Assembly (NCBI GenBank): GCA_028691335.1
Contig: JAQUZK010000038.1
Location: forward strand, 1 to 9,414
DNA from: Candidatus Izemoplasmatales bacterium
Lineage (GTDB): Bacteria; Bacillota_I; Bacilli_A; Izemoplasmatales; Hujiaoplasmataceae
Length of the DNA: 9,414 bases
Direction: 5' to 3'
Below the pieces are notes generated by a model. It was given only the letters and a program-made list of their open reading frames with translations, had not been told where the DNA came from and made no database searches. The translations under genes were made by a program, and so were the position numbers. Shown here in pieces: positions 1-6,691 of the stretch; the first letter of the stretch is position 1, and each line of letters starts with the position of its first letter.

Positions 1-115
1 CAACTGCTTCTGTTATTTCTATATGAGATGGACAAACATAAGAACATAGTCCACATTCAATACATTTATTAGCGTTTAAATCTCCAAGCAATTTGACATC
101 TTTTCTATCAAATGC
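1..115 (-). pseudogene. rnfC: Displaced 3' part of rnfC (second 4Fe-4S motif, shifted frame, runs off the left edge)
   Basis: Reading the minus strand from base 115 to base 1 gives 38 open codons with no stop: AFDRKDVKLLGDLNANK followed by CIECGLCSYVCPSHIEI. CxxCxxCxxxCP preceded by IEC and followed by SYVCPS is the standard second cluster of RnfC, and its distance from the first cluster (about 35-40 residues) is normal. To join it to the upstream frame, one A of the four-A run at 116-119 has to be skipped, i.e. the run is one base too long. This could be a true one-base insertion, a homopolymer error in assembly, or less likely a +1 slip during translation. The coding sequence continues past the window edge. 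Confidence 0.8.
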
Positions 116-1262
116 TTTTAATTTCAGTAGGAGTTAAGAAAGCAGGACACACATCCGCACATCTACCACATCCTAAACATTCTGGATAAACTCCTTCAAC
201 AACAGGTTTAACAATGACAGCACCCAATGTATCATTAACGATTAAATCATCAATAAAAATCGCTCTACCAGTCATCGGTCCGCCAGCTATATAATTATAT
301 TTCAAAGGATCTAATCCTTTAATATAGCCTCCGCTTTGTTCAACAAGATCACTTACTTTAGTTCCAATAGGAACATAATAAGTACAAGGACTTGTGATAC
401 CTTCTCCAGTAATTGTAATTGGTCTGGCAATTAAAGGTATATTTTTTTCAACGATATCTGAATAAATAATTGCTGTTCCTGAGTTATTAACTATAACTCC
501 AGCATCAGCAGGTAAACCTGTATATGTCATACCAGTTATTTGTTCAACAATATATTTTTCCCAACCTGCAGGGTATACATTCTTTAACTCAAACAATTTG
601 ACATTAGGATATTTGCTAATGTGAGCCTCTAAAGCTTCTCTAATTTCTTTATTATAAGCTTTATAAGCAATATAAACTGCTTCCGCTCCAGCAGCTCTCA
701 TTAAATATGTTGATCCCTTAAGCAATTTTTCAGGGTAATTTACAATAAAATGAAAATCACTTGTTAAATAAGGCTCACATTCAGCCGCATTGATAATAAC
801 TGAATTAATTTTTGCTTTAGTCTTATACTTAACATGTGTTGGAAAACCAGCTCCGCCCAAACCTGTTAAACCTGCTAGCTCCATTTTGTTAATGAGTTCT
901 TCTCTTGTTAAACCATCAACATTTTTTTCTTCTTTAATAGAATCATGCAATTGGTTTTTGAAATCATTTTCAACCTCAATCGCATCAACCATTCTTCCAC
1001 ATGAATGCCAAACCTTCTTTATTGAAGTAACTTTTCCACTGACACTAGCATGCGCTCTTACATTAAATCTTTGTTCATTAGTAGCTACTAATTGTCCTAT
1101 CTTAACTTCATCGCCAACCTTAACTAGAGCTTCAAGGTTAGTAGTTCTTTGAAGCAGCGGTATGTAAACATACTTAGGACTTAAATACTCCTTGAGTGGA
1201 TTTTTCTTGCACATATCTTTTTTTCCGTCAATAAAAATCCCTTTTACTTTTTGAAAAATCAT
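108..1262 (-). CDS. rnfC: RnfC-type electron transport complex subunit, frameshifted near its C-terminus
   Basis: This is the soluble NADH/FMN-side subunit of the Rnf ferredoxin:NAD+ oxidoreductase, which couples electron transfer at the membrane to ion pumping. In the 384 residues read here, an N-terminal barrel-sandwich region (about 30-95, YVYIPLLQ and VKVGDEVKIGQLV) is followed by the 51-kDa-type nucleotide/flavin domain with GLGGAGFP (134-141) and NAAECEPYLTSD (158-169). A later segment reads GLPADAGVIV, and the first iron-sulfur motif has cysteines 362, 365, 368 and 372. Family members are usually about 430-450 residues with two such motifs; here the frame hits TGA just after the first. 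The second motif continues in another frame (separate entry), so the gene is damaged or misread. The ATG follows GGAGG at a 7-base gap. The other rnf genes would lie to the left, outside the window. The family assignment is firm; whether it makes an active protein is not. Confidence 0.85.
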   Translation of the reverse strand: MIFQKVKGIFIDGKKDMCKKNPLKEYLSPKYVYIPLLQRTTNLEALVKVGDEVKIGQLVATNEQRFNVRAHASVSGKVTSIKKVWHSCGRMVDAIEVENDFKNQLHDSIKEEKNVDGLTREELINKMELAGLTGLGGAGFPTHVKYKTKAKINSVIINAAECEPYLTSDFHFIVNYPEKLLKGSTYLMRAAGAEAVYIAYKAYNKEIREALEAHISKYPNVKLFELKNVYPAGWEKYIVEQITGMTYTGLPADAGVIVNNSGTAIIYSDIVEKNIPLIARPITITGEGITSPCTYYVPIGTKVSDLVEQSGGYIKGLDPLKYNYIAGGPMTGRAIFIDDLIVNDTLGAVIVKPVVEGVYPECLGCGRCADVCPAFLTPTEIKSI

Positions 1263-1296
1263 CTATTGTCCTCCGTTTTTAAATTAAACCAAAGTA

Positions 1297-1324
1297 ATTA
1301 TAACACAAGTGCTTTTTTTATCAA
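1297..1324 (-). promoter_or_regulatory. Sigma-A type promoter with extended -10 for rnfC
   Basis: On the minus strand TTGATA (1324-1319) is followed after 16 bases by TATAAT (1302-1297), which is preceded by TGT, giving an extended -10 (TGN-TATAAT). Transcription would start near 1290, about 28 bases before the rnfC ATG, with the GGAGG ribosome binding site in between. The rnfC gene therefore probably has its own start and does not depend on the upstream threonine aldolase operon. Confidence 0.65.
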
Positions 1325-1325
1325 T

Positions 1326-1344
1326 ACTTTCTTTACAAGAAAGT
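1326..1344. repeat. Perfect inverted repeat next to the rnfC -35 box
   Basis: ACTTTCTT (1326-1333) and AAGAAAGT (1337-1344) form a perfect 8-bp inverted repeat around a 3-base centre. It abuts the -35 hexamer of the rnfC promoter and lies 10 bases past the threonine aldolase stop. No T tract follows on either strand, so an operator for a dimeric regulator is a better reading than an intrinsic terminator. It does not match the Rex, Fur or PerR consensus sequences I know. Confidence 0.4.
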
Positions 1345-1353
1345 GTACCAAAA

Positions 1354-2370
1354 CTATGAAGAAAAATATTGTTTTACCAAGTCAATCGCTGACTTTATTT
1401 CATCACGATTAATATCGTAATGTGTAACAAATCTAAAAGACCCTTCATAAGGTAATATTTTTACTCCTTTTTCATACAAATAACTATCTAAACCATATTT
1501 CCTGTCATCATCAATATCAAAAAACACCATATTTATATCTAATTGAGTTTCATCGATTACTATTCCAGGAATCTCTCTAAGTAATTTCTCCATATATCTT
1601 GCGTTTTCATGATCTAAATACAGTCTTTTGCTCATTTCTTTTACAGCCACAAAACCACAAGCAGCTAAAATACCAACTTGTCTCATTCCACCTCCCATTA
1701 TCTTTCTATTAAATCTTGCTTTATCTATAAAAGATTTGTTTCCGACTAAAATAGTACCAACTGGAGCACCTAAAGCCTTTGACAAACAAACGCTCACTGT
1801 ATCCGCAAATTTAGCTATATCTTTAACCTGAACTTTTAAAGCAGTTGCTGCATTAAAAATTCTAGCTCCATCTAAATGAACAGCCAAACTATGTTTCTTC
1901 GCAATATTAAATACTTTCTCCATATAACTTAAAGGAATTACTCTTCCATTAAAAGCGTTCTCCATACATACTAATTTTGTTCTAGTTGTAGAAATAGTTT
2001 TTACTTTAATCATTCTTTCTAATTTTTCAAGATCCCATATTCCATTTTTGCTTTCCAAAGTGAAAAGTTGCACACCAGAAATAATAGGTGAAGCTCCAGA
2101 TTCGTGCTGGACTATATGAGCTTCTTGATCTACAATGACTTCATCGCCTTGATTGCAATGAGTAAACAAAGCTAATTGATTTGAAAACGTCCCCGAAGGT
2201 ACAAAAATTGCAGCTTCTTTACCAAAAAGTTTAGCTGTATAATCCTCCAAATCATTCATTGTAGGATCATCACTAAATACATCATCACCAACTTCAGCCT
2301 TCATCATTTCTTCTCTCATTTTAGGCGTTAATTTTGTTACAGTATCACTTCTTAAATCGATATATTTCAT
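1354..2370 (-). CDS. ltaE: Low-specificity L-threonine aldolase
   Basis: A PLP-dependent fold-type I enzyme that splits L-threonine or allo-threonine to glycine and acetaldehyde in the cytoplasm, supplying glycine. Family signatures run the full 338 residues: IDLRSDTVTKLTP (4-16), GDDVF (28-32), the PSGTFSN loop (58-64), DQEAHI (81-86), HLDGAR (165-170, with the cofactor-contacting Asp and Arg), and SVCLSKALGAPVG (193-205) with Lys198 as the probable Schiff-base lysine. The length is normal and no key residue is missing. The start ATG lies one base after the chorismate mutase stop (TAATATG), with AAGGAG inside the end of that gene, so the two are almost certainly co-transcribed and probably translationally coupled. 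Distant relatives in this fold (beta-eliminating lyases) are less likely given the DLRSDTVT and HLDGAR motifs. Confidence 0.93.
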   Translation of the reverse strand: MKYIDLRSDTVTKLTPKMREEMMKAEVGDDVFSDDPTMNDLEDYTAKLFGKEAAIFVPSGTFSNQLALFTHCNQGDEVIVDQEAHIVQHESGASPIISGVQLFTLESKNGIWDLEKLERMIKVKTISTTRTKLVCMENAFNGRVIPLSYMEKVFNIAKKHSLAVHLDGARIFNAATALKVQVKDIAKFADTVSVCLSKALGAPVGTILVGNKSFIDKARFNRKIMGGGMRQVGILAACGFVAVKEMSKRLYLDHENARYMEKLLREIPGIVIDETQLDINMVFFDIDDDRKYGLDSYLYEKGVKILPYEGSFRFVTHYDINRDEIKSAIDLVKQYFSS

Positions 2371-2371
2371 A

Positions 2372-2641
2372 TTACTTGCTCTCCTTGATAATCAATTCTT
2401 GATAAAGTTTAGAAATCTCCATTATTGTAATTATAAACTTTGGATACAACCCAGCCAAATATTTTTCATCTACTTTACTGGTTAGCCTAGATAATACCTC
2501 ACTCTCTCTATCACTATCCAAAATATCTACTTTTAACTTTTGTTTCTCTAGAGCTACTCGCTTAACTATAGCCATTCTTTCTAAAAATAGTTCTAACATC
2601 TTGTCATCTATTTCATCAATTTTCTTACGCAAATCTTCCAT
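2372..2641 (-). CDS. aroQ: Monofunctional chorismate mutase, AroQ class
   Basis: An 89-residue all-helical protein of the AroQ fold, converting chorismate to prephenate on the way to phenylalanine and tyrosine. Aligned by eye to the E. coli CM-P domain, all active-site positions are present: Arg5 (R11), Arg22 (R28), Lys33 (K39), Asp42 (D48), Arg45 (R51), Glu46 (E52) and Gln81 (near Q88). The short length fits a stand-alone domain with no prephenate dehydratase, dehydrogenase or DAHP synthase fused. The ATG is preceded by GTGAGGT at about 7 bases. It is the first gene of an operon with threonine aldolase. No other aromatic pathway gene is visible, so its pathway context here is unknown. Gene naming differs between species; aroH is also used for unrelated mutases. 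Confidence 0.9.
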   Translation of the reverse strand: MEDLRKKIDEIDDKMLELFLERMAIVKRVALEKQKLKVDILDSDRESEVLSRLTSKVDEKYLAGLYPKFIITIMEISKLYQELIIKESK

Positions 2642-2702
2642 TTATTTTACCTCACAATCATATTTATTTTAACATAGTTAGATACTAAAATCATTATTAA
2701 TC

Positions 2703-2747
2703 AAAAAAAATAAAAAGATGTTTTCACTAAAAATTAAAACATCTTTT
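2703..2747 (-). terminator. Rho-independent terminator of the aldo/keto reductase gene
   Basis: AAAAGATGTTTT (2713-2724) and AAAACATCTTTT (2736-2747) form a perfect 12-bp stem with an 11-base loop. On the minus strand it is followed by T, A and eight T residues (2712-2703), 20 bases past the aldo/keto reductase stop. On the plus strand no T run follows, so it acts on the minus strand. It isolates the downstream chorismate mutase operon, whose promoter must then lie in 2642-2702; I see no clear -35/-10 pair there. Confidence 0.85.
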
Positions 2748-2767
2748 ACATTTATTGTTTTGATTTA

Positions 2768-3601
2768 TTATTCTCCCCACCTGCGAGGGTCACCTTTTAT
2801 ATTATCCAAAATTACCATATCTTTATCTTCTATTACAAAATCGACTTCAGTATTCTGAATTATTCTTTCCTCATGGACTGACTTAGGAATAGGAGCCATT
2901 CCCTTTTGCAACAAATACCGTATACATATTTGAGCAGGGCTAACATCATAACTTTTCGCCATTTCTTTAATTTGCTCGTTTTGTAATAAATAACCGATTC
3001 CAAGAGGTGAATATGCAATAATAAATATTTCTAATTCTTCGCAATAATCAATCAGTTCTTTATGATCTAAACCGATAAAATGTCCAATTTGATTAACATG
3101 AGGAACTATATCACAGTTCTTGATAATATTCTCTAAATGCTCAATCTCGAAGTTACTTACTCCTATCGCTCTAATTTTTCCAAGCATATATAACTCTTCC
3201 ATAGCTTTATAAGCTTGAACATTGCCTTCATCACAGTTTTTCCCCATTTCATTCCATGGCCATGGGGCATGAATTATAAATAAATCAAGATAATCAGTGC
3301 CTAAAGCCTTAAGGGTCTTATTAAAAGCTTTTTTTGCACCTTCATAGGTTTTAATATGTGACTCTAGTTTTGAAGTAATAAAAACCTCTTCTCTTCTTAA
3401 ACCAGAATCTTTAATAGCTTTACCAACACTACTTTCATTTCGGTAACCTTCAGCGGTATCGATATGTCTATATCCGTTTTCTAAAGCCAGCGTTACAGCA
3501 TTATATGTATTATCACCAGGTTCAATTTGCCAAGTTCCAAAACCAATTTTAGGAATTTTTACACCATTACTCAAAACATAAAAACTATTTAAGGCTTTCA
3601 T
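2768..3601 (-). CDS. Aldo/keto reductase (YvgN / 2,5-diketo-D-gluconate reductase type)
   Basis: A cytoplasmic NADPH-dependent (beta/alpha)8-barrel oxidoreductase that reduces aldehydes and ketones such as methylglyoxal. The full catalytic tetrad is visible: Asp48 and Tyr53 in HIDTAEGYRNE, Lys78 in FITSKL, and His111 in DLFIIHAPWPW. Other family marks are GFGTWQ (20-25), GKIRAIGVSNF (141-151), AYSPLG (196-201) and the cofactor-phosphate loop IPKSVHEERIIQN (238-250). At 277 residues it has the usual length for the small bacterial members. The start is set by AAAAAAGGAG about 9 bases before the ATG. It follows the lipoprotein gene on the same strand across a 120-base gap and ends in its own terminator, so it could be transcribed alone or by read-through. 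The substrate cannot be read from the sequence. Confidence 0.93.
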   Translation of the reverse strand: MKALNSFYVLSNGVKIPKIGFGTWQIEPGDNTYNAVTLALENGYRHIDTAEGYRNESSVGKAIKDSGLRREEVFITSKLESHIKTYEGAKKAFNKTLKALGTDYLDLFIIHAPWPWNEMGKNCDEGNVQAYKAMEELYMLGKIRAIGVSNFEIEHLENIIKNCDIVPHVNQIGHFIGLDHKELIDYCEELEIFIIAYSPLGIGYLLQNEQIKEMAKSYDVSPAQICIRYLLQKGMAPIPKSVHEERIIQNTEVDFVIEDKDMVILDNIKGDPRRWGE

Positions 3602-3664
3602 AAGATTATTCTCCTTTTTTTATTAAGAAAGTCATCAATTTGTTTAAATCTTGTTCTTATGCTT

Positions 3665-3693
3665 ATTGTAACATATTGTTAATCATTAATAAA
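3665..3693 (-). promoter_or_regulatory. Weak candidate promoter for the aldo/keto reductase, with overlapping palindrome
   Basis: On the minus strand TACAAT (3670-3665) lies 17 bases after a poor -35, TTTATT (3693-3688). Between them sits TAACA-TAT-TGTTA (3669-3681), a perfect 5-bp inverted repeat that touches the -10 box and could be an operator. No intrinsic terminator is visible in 3602-3721 after the lipoprotein gene, so read-through from upstream is an alternative source of message. Confidence 0.3.
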
Positions 3694-3721
3694 TCGGTCT
3701 ACATGAAAATAAAGAAAAATC

Positions 3722-4405
3722 TTACTTTAAAAAATAATAAATTGCAAAAGCATTCTCTATGCTCGCCTTTTTCTCTTCGGAAATTAAATAGCCCATATCC
3801 ATCAAATCACTTATAAACTGAGAAGAATCAACATTTGATAAATCATAGGAATAAAAGTTATTGATTAGTACCAAATAATAATCTTGTAAAATATCTAAAT
3901 CAATAATTTCGCTTTGTGTCATTTCTTTATTAAGACGATACTCTAAGTAATTAATTTTATTTATTCGAATTGTATTTAACTCAAGTAATAATTGTTTCAA
4001 ATCATTAAAAGCAATTATGTCATCAATGGATAATTTATCTAAAGAATCATAGTAATTTTCAGCTAAATCGTTAAAACTTGATGAACTTTGCTCTGTAATA
4101 TATTTAAATGAATATTCTGATTCAAATTCGATAGCGGAAATAATATCTAGAAGGTGGATTACATTGCTTGAAACACTTTCGATTTTCCCCTTATCAACTG
4201 CATATTCAAGCATAATAACTCTATCCTTATCATGATCCAATATTCCGTTAATAATGTCTTTATCTGAAATATCTAAAAATTCACCTTCCTCATAAGAAAA
4301 ACTGATATCCTCATCAATATATATTTGACTTTCCATAGGTGATGCGGCACAACCAACAAAAAACATCATTAAAAGTAATGATACTAACAAAAAGATTTTT
4401 TTCAT
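3722..4405 (-). CDS. Putative lipoprotein of unknown function, linked to a two-component system
   Basis: I do not recognise a family. The 227-residue product begins with a clear lipoprotein signal: MKK, a hydrophobic stretch (4-17) and FVGC, with lipidation and cleavage expected at Cys19. The mature part is strongly acidic (DEDISFSYEEGEFLDISDKD at about 31-50), lacks further membrane segments and cysteines, and looks mostly helical from about residue 60 to the end. It should sit on the outer face of the cytoplasmic membrane. AGGAGGTG precedes the ATG at a good distance. The gene starts 34 bases after the sensor kinase stop on the same strand, so it is the third gene of an apparent regulator-kinase-lipoprotein operon. 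Acting as an accessory sensor for the kinase or as an envelope effector are both plausible; nothing in the sequence decides between them. Confidence 0.8.
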   Translation of the reverse strand: MKKIFLLVSLLLMMFFVGCAASPMESQIYIDEDISFSYEEGEFLDISDKDIINGILDHDKDRVIMLEYAVDKGKIESVSSNVIHLLDIISAIEFESEYSFKYITEQSSSSFNDLAENYYDSLDKLSIDDIIAFNDLKQLLLELNTIRINKINYLEYRLNKEMTQSEIIDLDILQDYYLVLINNFYSYDLSNVDSSQFISDLMDMGYLISEEKKASIENAFAIYYFLK

Positions 4406-4439
4406 GATTACCCACCTCCTATATAAAAATAAAATATCA

Positions 4440-5867
4440 CTATAATTTGTCAGTTTTGTGACAACTTAAATTTTTATCAATAATAATTTTACTTATAACA
4501 TATTCTGAATCGTTAAATATTCGATACTCAAAATCATATAAATCACAAATTTGTTTTACTATAAACAAACCTAATCCACTGCCATCTTTACCTAAATCAA
4601 CACGATAATAAGGTTCAAAAATACGTTCTAATTCGTTTTCTTCAATATGTCCTTTGTTCTTGATTATAATTAATATTTTTTCATCTTCCTCATAAGTCTT
4701 CAAATATACGGTTTTATCTAAAGTATAATTTATTGCGTTTTTTAAAAGATTGGCTACCAAAATCCCCAACATTTCTTCATTCACACAAACTTGACAATCA
4801 ATAATATCCATATTCAGTTTTACGTTTTTTATGACAGCTAATTCTTTGAGTGACTTAAGCGACGTTTTTAAAGTTAATATATTTGTAATATCATCTTCTT
4901 TAGCGATATCTTCAAGTTTTAAAGAGTAAGTTAAATCTTTAGCAATTACTTCAATTTTTTCTATTTCACTAATTACTTCTAATAAATACTTTTCTTTATT
5001 TTTAAACCGTCCAACACCATCAATCATACCTTCAACCATACCTTTAATAACGGATAAAGGGGTCTTAAGTTCATGGTTAATAGTCATTATCAAAGCTTTT
5101 TTTCTTTTTTCAGTATGTTTTTCATATTCTATATCGTTTTCTAAACGTTTGTTAGCTTGTTCTAACTCATAATACGTTTTCTTTAGATTAAAAGCCATCT
5201 CATTCAGACTAGAGATAACTTCTCTAAACTCATCTTTTCTTTTCAAAGTCAAATTTTTAGAAAAATCTAATTTAGCAATAGATTTTGCATAATTATTGAT
5301 TTGTTTAACTGGTTTTGCTATATTTTTTGATATAAAAAACGACAAAATAATTATTGTTACAAATAGTATTAAAGCTTGAGTTAAAGTAATATCATTTAAG
5401 ACTAAATCAATGTTTCTTAAAGACTGAATCTTAGTAAGTATTAATAAGTAGTCTGAATCACTAAATCTATAAATATAACTGACATTATATATATCTTGCT
5501 GGAGGGAGATTGTATAACTTAGTTTTCCTTCCTGAATAAGGTCTTCACTATCGTACAATTCAATTACAAACTCAAGTAAATCTTCATCAGAAACAACTTG
5601 AGGTCCAATACTCTCTAAAACAATTCCGTCAGTATACCTTATAAAAGTAGTTTCACTTGACACTTCACTTAATAGGGTGTTTTCTAACTTTTCAGAATTA
5701 ACTAAATCTTCTTGAGAATTAATAATAGCATTTTTTACCGCTTCTATATTTTCTTCAATATAACGATCAGAAAACTGGTTATAAAAATATAAAGTACTTA
5801 AAACTAGAAGAATTGAAAAAGAAATAAGCAGAGTTAAAAAAGTCTTAAAAAAAATTGTAAATTTCAT
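4440..5867 (-). CDS. Membrane sensor histidine kinase
   Basis: A 475-residue orthodox sensor kinase. A first membrane segment (about 7-28) and a second (about 163-181) flank a roughly 130-residue extracytoplasmic domain of the size of a PAS-like or small Cache sensor. Then come a HAMP linker (182-235), a short coiled coil, the H-box MTINHELKTPLSVIKG with phospho-acceptor His265, the N-box NLLKNAINY (373-381), a degenerate G1 box KNKG (403-406, where most kinases have DxG), FEPYYRVD (417-424) and the G2 box GSGLGLFIVKQI (429-440). It autophosphorylates and passes phosphate to the response regulator encoded 37 bases upstream. AAGGAGG lies 6 bases before the ATG. The signal is unknown, but the neighbouring lipoproteins suggest an envelope-related cue. 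The gene ends with a TTGTCA inverted repeat inside its last codons. Confidence 0.93.
   Translation of the reverse strand: MKFTIFFKTFLTLLISFSILLVLSTLYFYNQFSDRYIEENIEAVKNAIINSQEDLVNSEKLENTLLSEVSSETTFIRYTDGIVLESIGPQVVSDEDLLEFVIELYDSEDLIQEGKLSYTISLQQDIYNVSYIYRFSDSDYLLILTKIQSLRNIDLVLNDITLTQALILFVTIIILSFFISKNIAKPVKQINNYAKSIAKLDFSKNLTLKRKDEFREVISSLNEMAFNLKKTYYELEQANKRLENDIEYEKHTEKRKKALIMTINHELKTPLSVIKGMVEGMIDGVGRFKNKEKYLLEVISEIEKIEVIAKDLTYSLKLEDIAKEDDITNILTLKTSLKSLKELAVIKNVKLNMDIIDCQVCVNEEMLGILVANLLKNAINYTLDKTVYLKTYEEDEKILIIIKNKGHIEENELERIFEPYYRVDLGKDGSGLGLFIVKQICDLYDFEYRIFNDSEYVISKIIIDKNLSCHKTDKL
4447..4464. repeat. Inverted repeat in the 3' end of the kinase gene
   Basis: TTGTCA (4447-4452) and TGACAA (4459-4464) form a perfect 6-bp inverted repeat around GTTTTG. 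It lies within the last codons of the kinase gene, about 42 bases before the lipoprotein ATG. The half-site shares TTGTCA with the direct repeats in front of the VWA gene. On the minus strand no T run follows directly, so it is a weak terminator at best. It could be a hairpin that tunes lipoprotein expression, a regulator site, or chance. Confidence 0.3.
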
Positions 5868-5904
5868 TTTAACCCTCCTTATTTATTTTTCAATCTATAG
5901 TTTT

Positions 5905-6573
5905 TTAAATCTCAAATTTATAACCGACTTTATGTATTGTTTTTATATATGAAGCACAAGATAACAATTTTTTTCTAAGTCTTTTTATATGAGTGTCTAC
6001 AGTTCTCTCATCTCCAAAATACTCATATCCCCATACTTTGTTAAGAATTCTATCTCTTGACATAACAATTCCTTTATTGTGAATAAACAAATTAAATAAT
6101 TGCCATTCTTTTGGATTTAGATTAACCTCAATATTATCTACATATAATTTATTCTCTTTTAAATTAAATTTCATATCGCCATATTCTTGATATCCACTAG
6201 TTCCTGTAAGTTGATATCTGTTTAAAACTGCTTCTACTTTTTTTATAACAAGTTTCGGACTATAAGGTTTTTTTACAAACTCATCTACTCCTAGATTATA
6301 ACTTCTAATTTGATTATCCTCATCACTTAAAGCGGATAACATAATTACTGGAGTTTTTGAAGTTTTTCTGATATATTTCAGAACATCAAACCCATCAGTA
6401 TTAGGTAACATAACATCTAAAAGGATTAAATCATAAACGTTTTCCTCAATAATCTCAATAGCTTTTTCTCCATCATATACTTGATGAATGTCCGAACCTT
6501 TAAAATACTCACTCAAATAATCAAATAAGATACCATTTAAATTTTTTTCATCTTCTACAATTAAAAACTTCAT
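5905..6573 (-). CDS. Response regulator, OmpR/PhoB family
   Basis: A two-domain DNA-binding regulator. The receiver domain (1-118) has Asp8 in the VEDE acidic pocket, phospho-acceptor Asp53 in LLDVMLP, Ser80 in PVIMLSA, Phe99, and Lys102 in VKKPY. The winged-helix domain (about 128-222) carries LNPKEWQLFNLF, RDRILNKVWGYEY and the recognition-helix region ERTVDTHIKRLRKKL, ending in IHKVGYKFEI. I start it at the ATG at 6573, giving 222 residues and MKFLIVEDE. A TTG three codons upstream (6582) directly abuts the ribosome binding site, while AAAGGTGAT sits about 8 bases before the ATG. It is the first gene of the operon with the kinase and the lipoprotein. This family binds 11-bp-period direct repeats, and such a repeat lies in the intergenic region shared with the divergent VWA lipoprotein gene. 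Confidence 0.94.
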   Translation of the reverse strand: MKFLIVEDEKNLNGILFDYLSEYFKGSDIHQVYDGEKAIEIIEENVYDLILLDVMLPNTDGFDVLKYIRKTSKTPVIMLSALSDEDNQIRSYNLGVDEFVKKPYSPKLVIKKVEAVLNRYQLTGTSGYQEYGDMKFNLKENKLYVDNIEVNLNPKEWQLFNLFIHNKGIVMSRDRILNKVWGYEYFGDERTVDTHIKRLRKKLLSCASYIKTIHKVGYKFEI

Positions 6574-6603
6574 ATTTATCAATCACCTTTTCAAAGAGAT
6601 TTC

Positions 6604-6632
6604 ATAATATAGATTATCACATAAGTGATTAA
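6604..6632 (-). promoter_or_regulatory. Candidate promoter region of the two-component operon
   Basis: On the minus strand TATTAT (6609-6604) is the best-placed -10. The hexamer 17 bases upstream, TTAATC (6632-6627), is a weak -35. An inverted repeat ATCAC-ATAA-GTGAT (6616-6629) fills the spacer, and GATAAT (6618-6613) is an alternative -10. Expression might therefore need an activator or be repressed through the palindrome. The assignment is tentative. Confidence 0.3.
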
Positions 6633-6659
6633 ATTTAAACTGTTCAAAATAATTATTTC

Positions 6660-6681
6660 TTTTTTGTCAATTTTTTGTCAC
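6660..6681 (+). promoter_or_regulatory. 11-bp-period direct repeat, probable response regulator binding site
   Basis: TTTTTTGTCA occurs twice, at 6660-6669 and 6671-6680, each followed by one base (A, then C), so the period is exactly 11 bp. OmpR/PhoB-family regulators bind tandem 11-bp half-sites, and the E. coli Pho box itself is built on repeated TGTCA. The site ends 11 bases before the TATAAT at 6692, where a -35 box should be, as in promoters activated by PhoB. The divergent gene encodes just such a regulator. Which regulator binds is inference. Confidence 0.6.
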
Positions 6682-6691
6682 ATCAATCAAA

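Noticed and set aside
790..1152. Plus-strand open frame of 120 codons
   Set aside because: It lies wholly inside rnfC on the opposite strand, has no ribosome binding site, and its residues are the antisense of strong RnfC motifs.
1628..1831. Plus-strand open frame of 67 codons
   Set aside because: It is the antisense of the threonine aldolase active-site region, with no start signal or recognisable product.
2642..2702. Riboswitch or T-box leader before the chorismate mutase operon
   Set aside because: The 60-base stretch between terminator and start codon is too short and shows no conserved leader elements.
6574..6582. TTG start adding three residues to the response regulator
   Set aside because: The TTG directly abuts the AAAGGTGA ribosome binding site; the ATG at 6573 has correct spacing and gives the usual MKFLIVEDE start.
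6665..6670. TTGACA on the minus strand as -35 for the response regulator operon
   Set aside because: No acceptable -10 lies 16-18 bases downstream (the hexamer is TTGAAC); the match comes from the direct-repeat regulator site.
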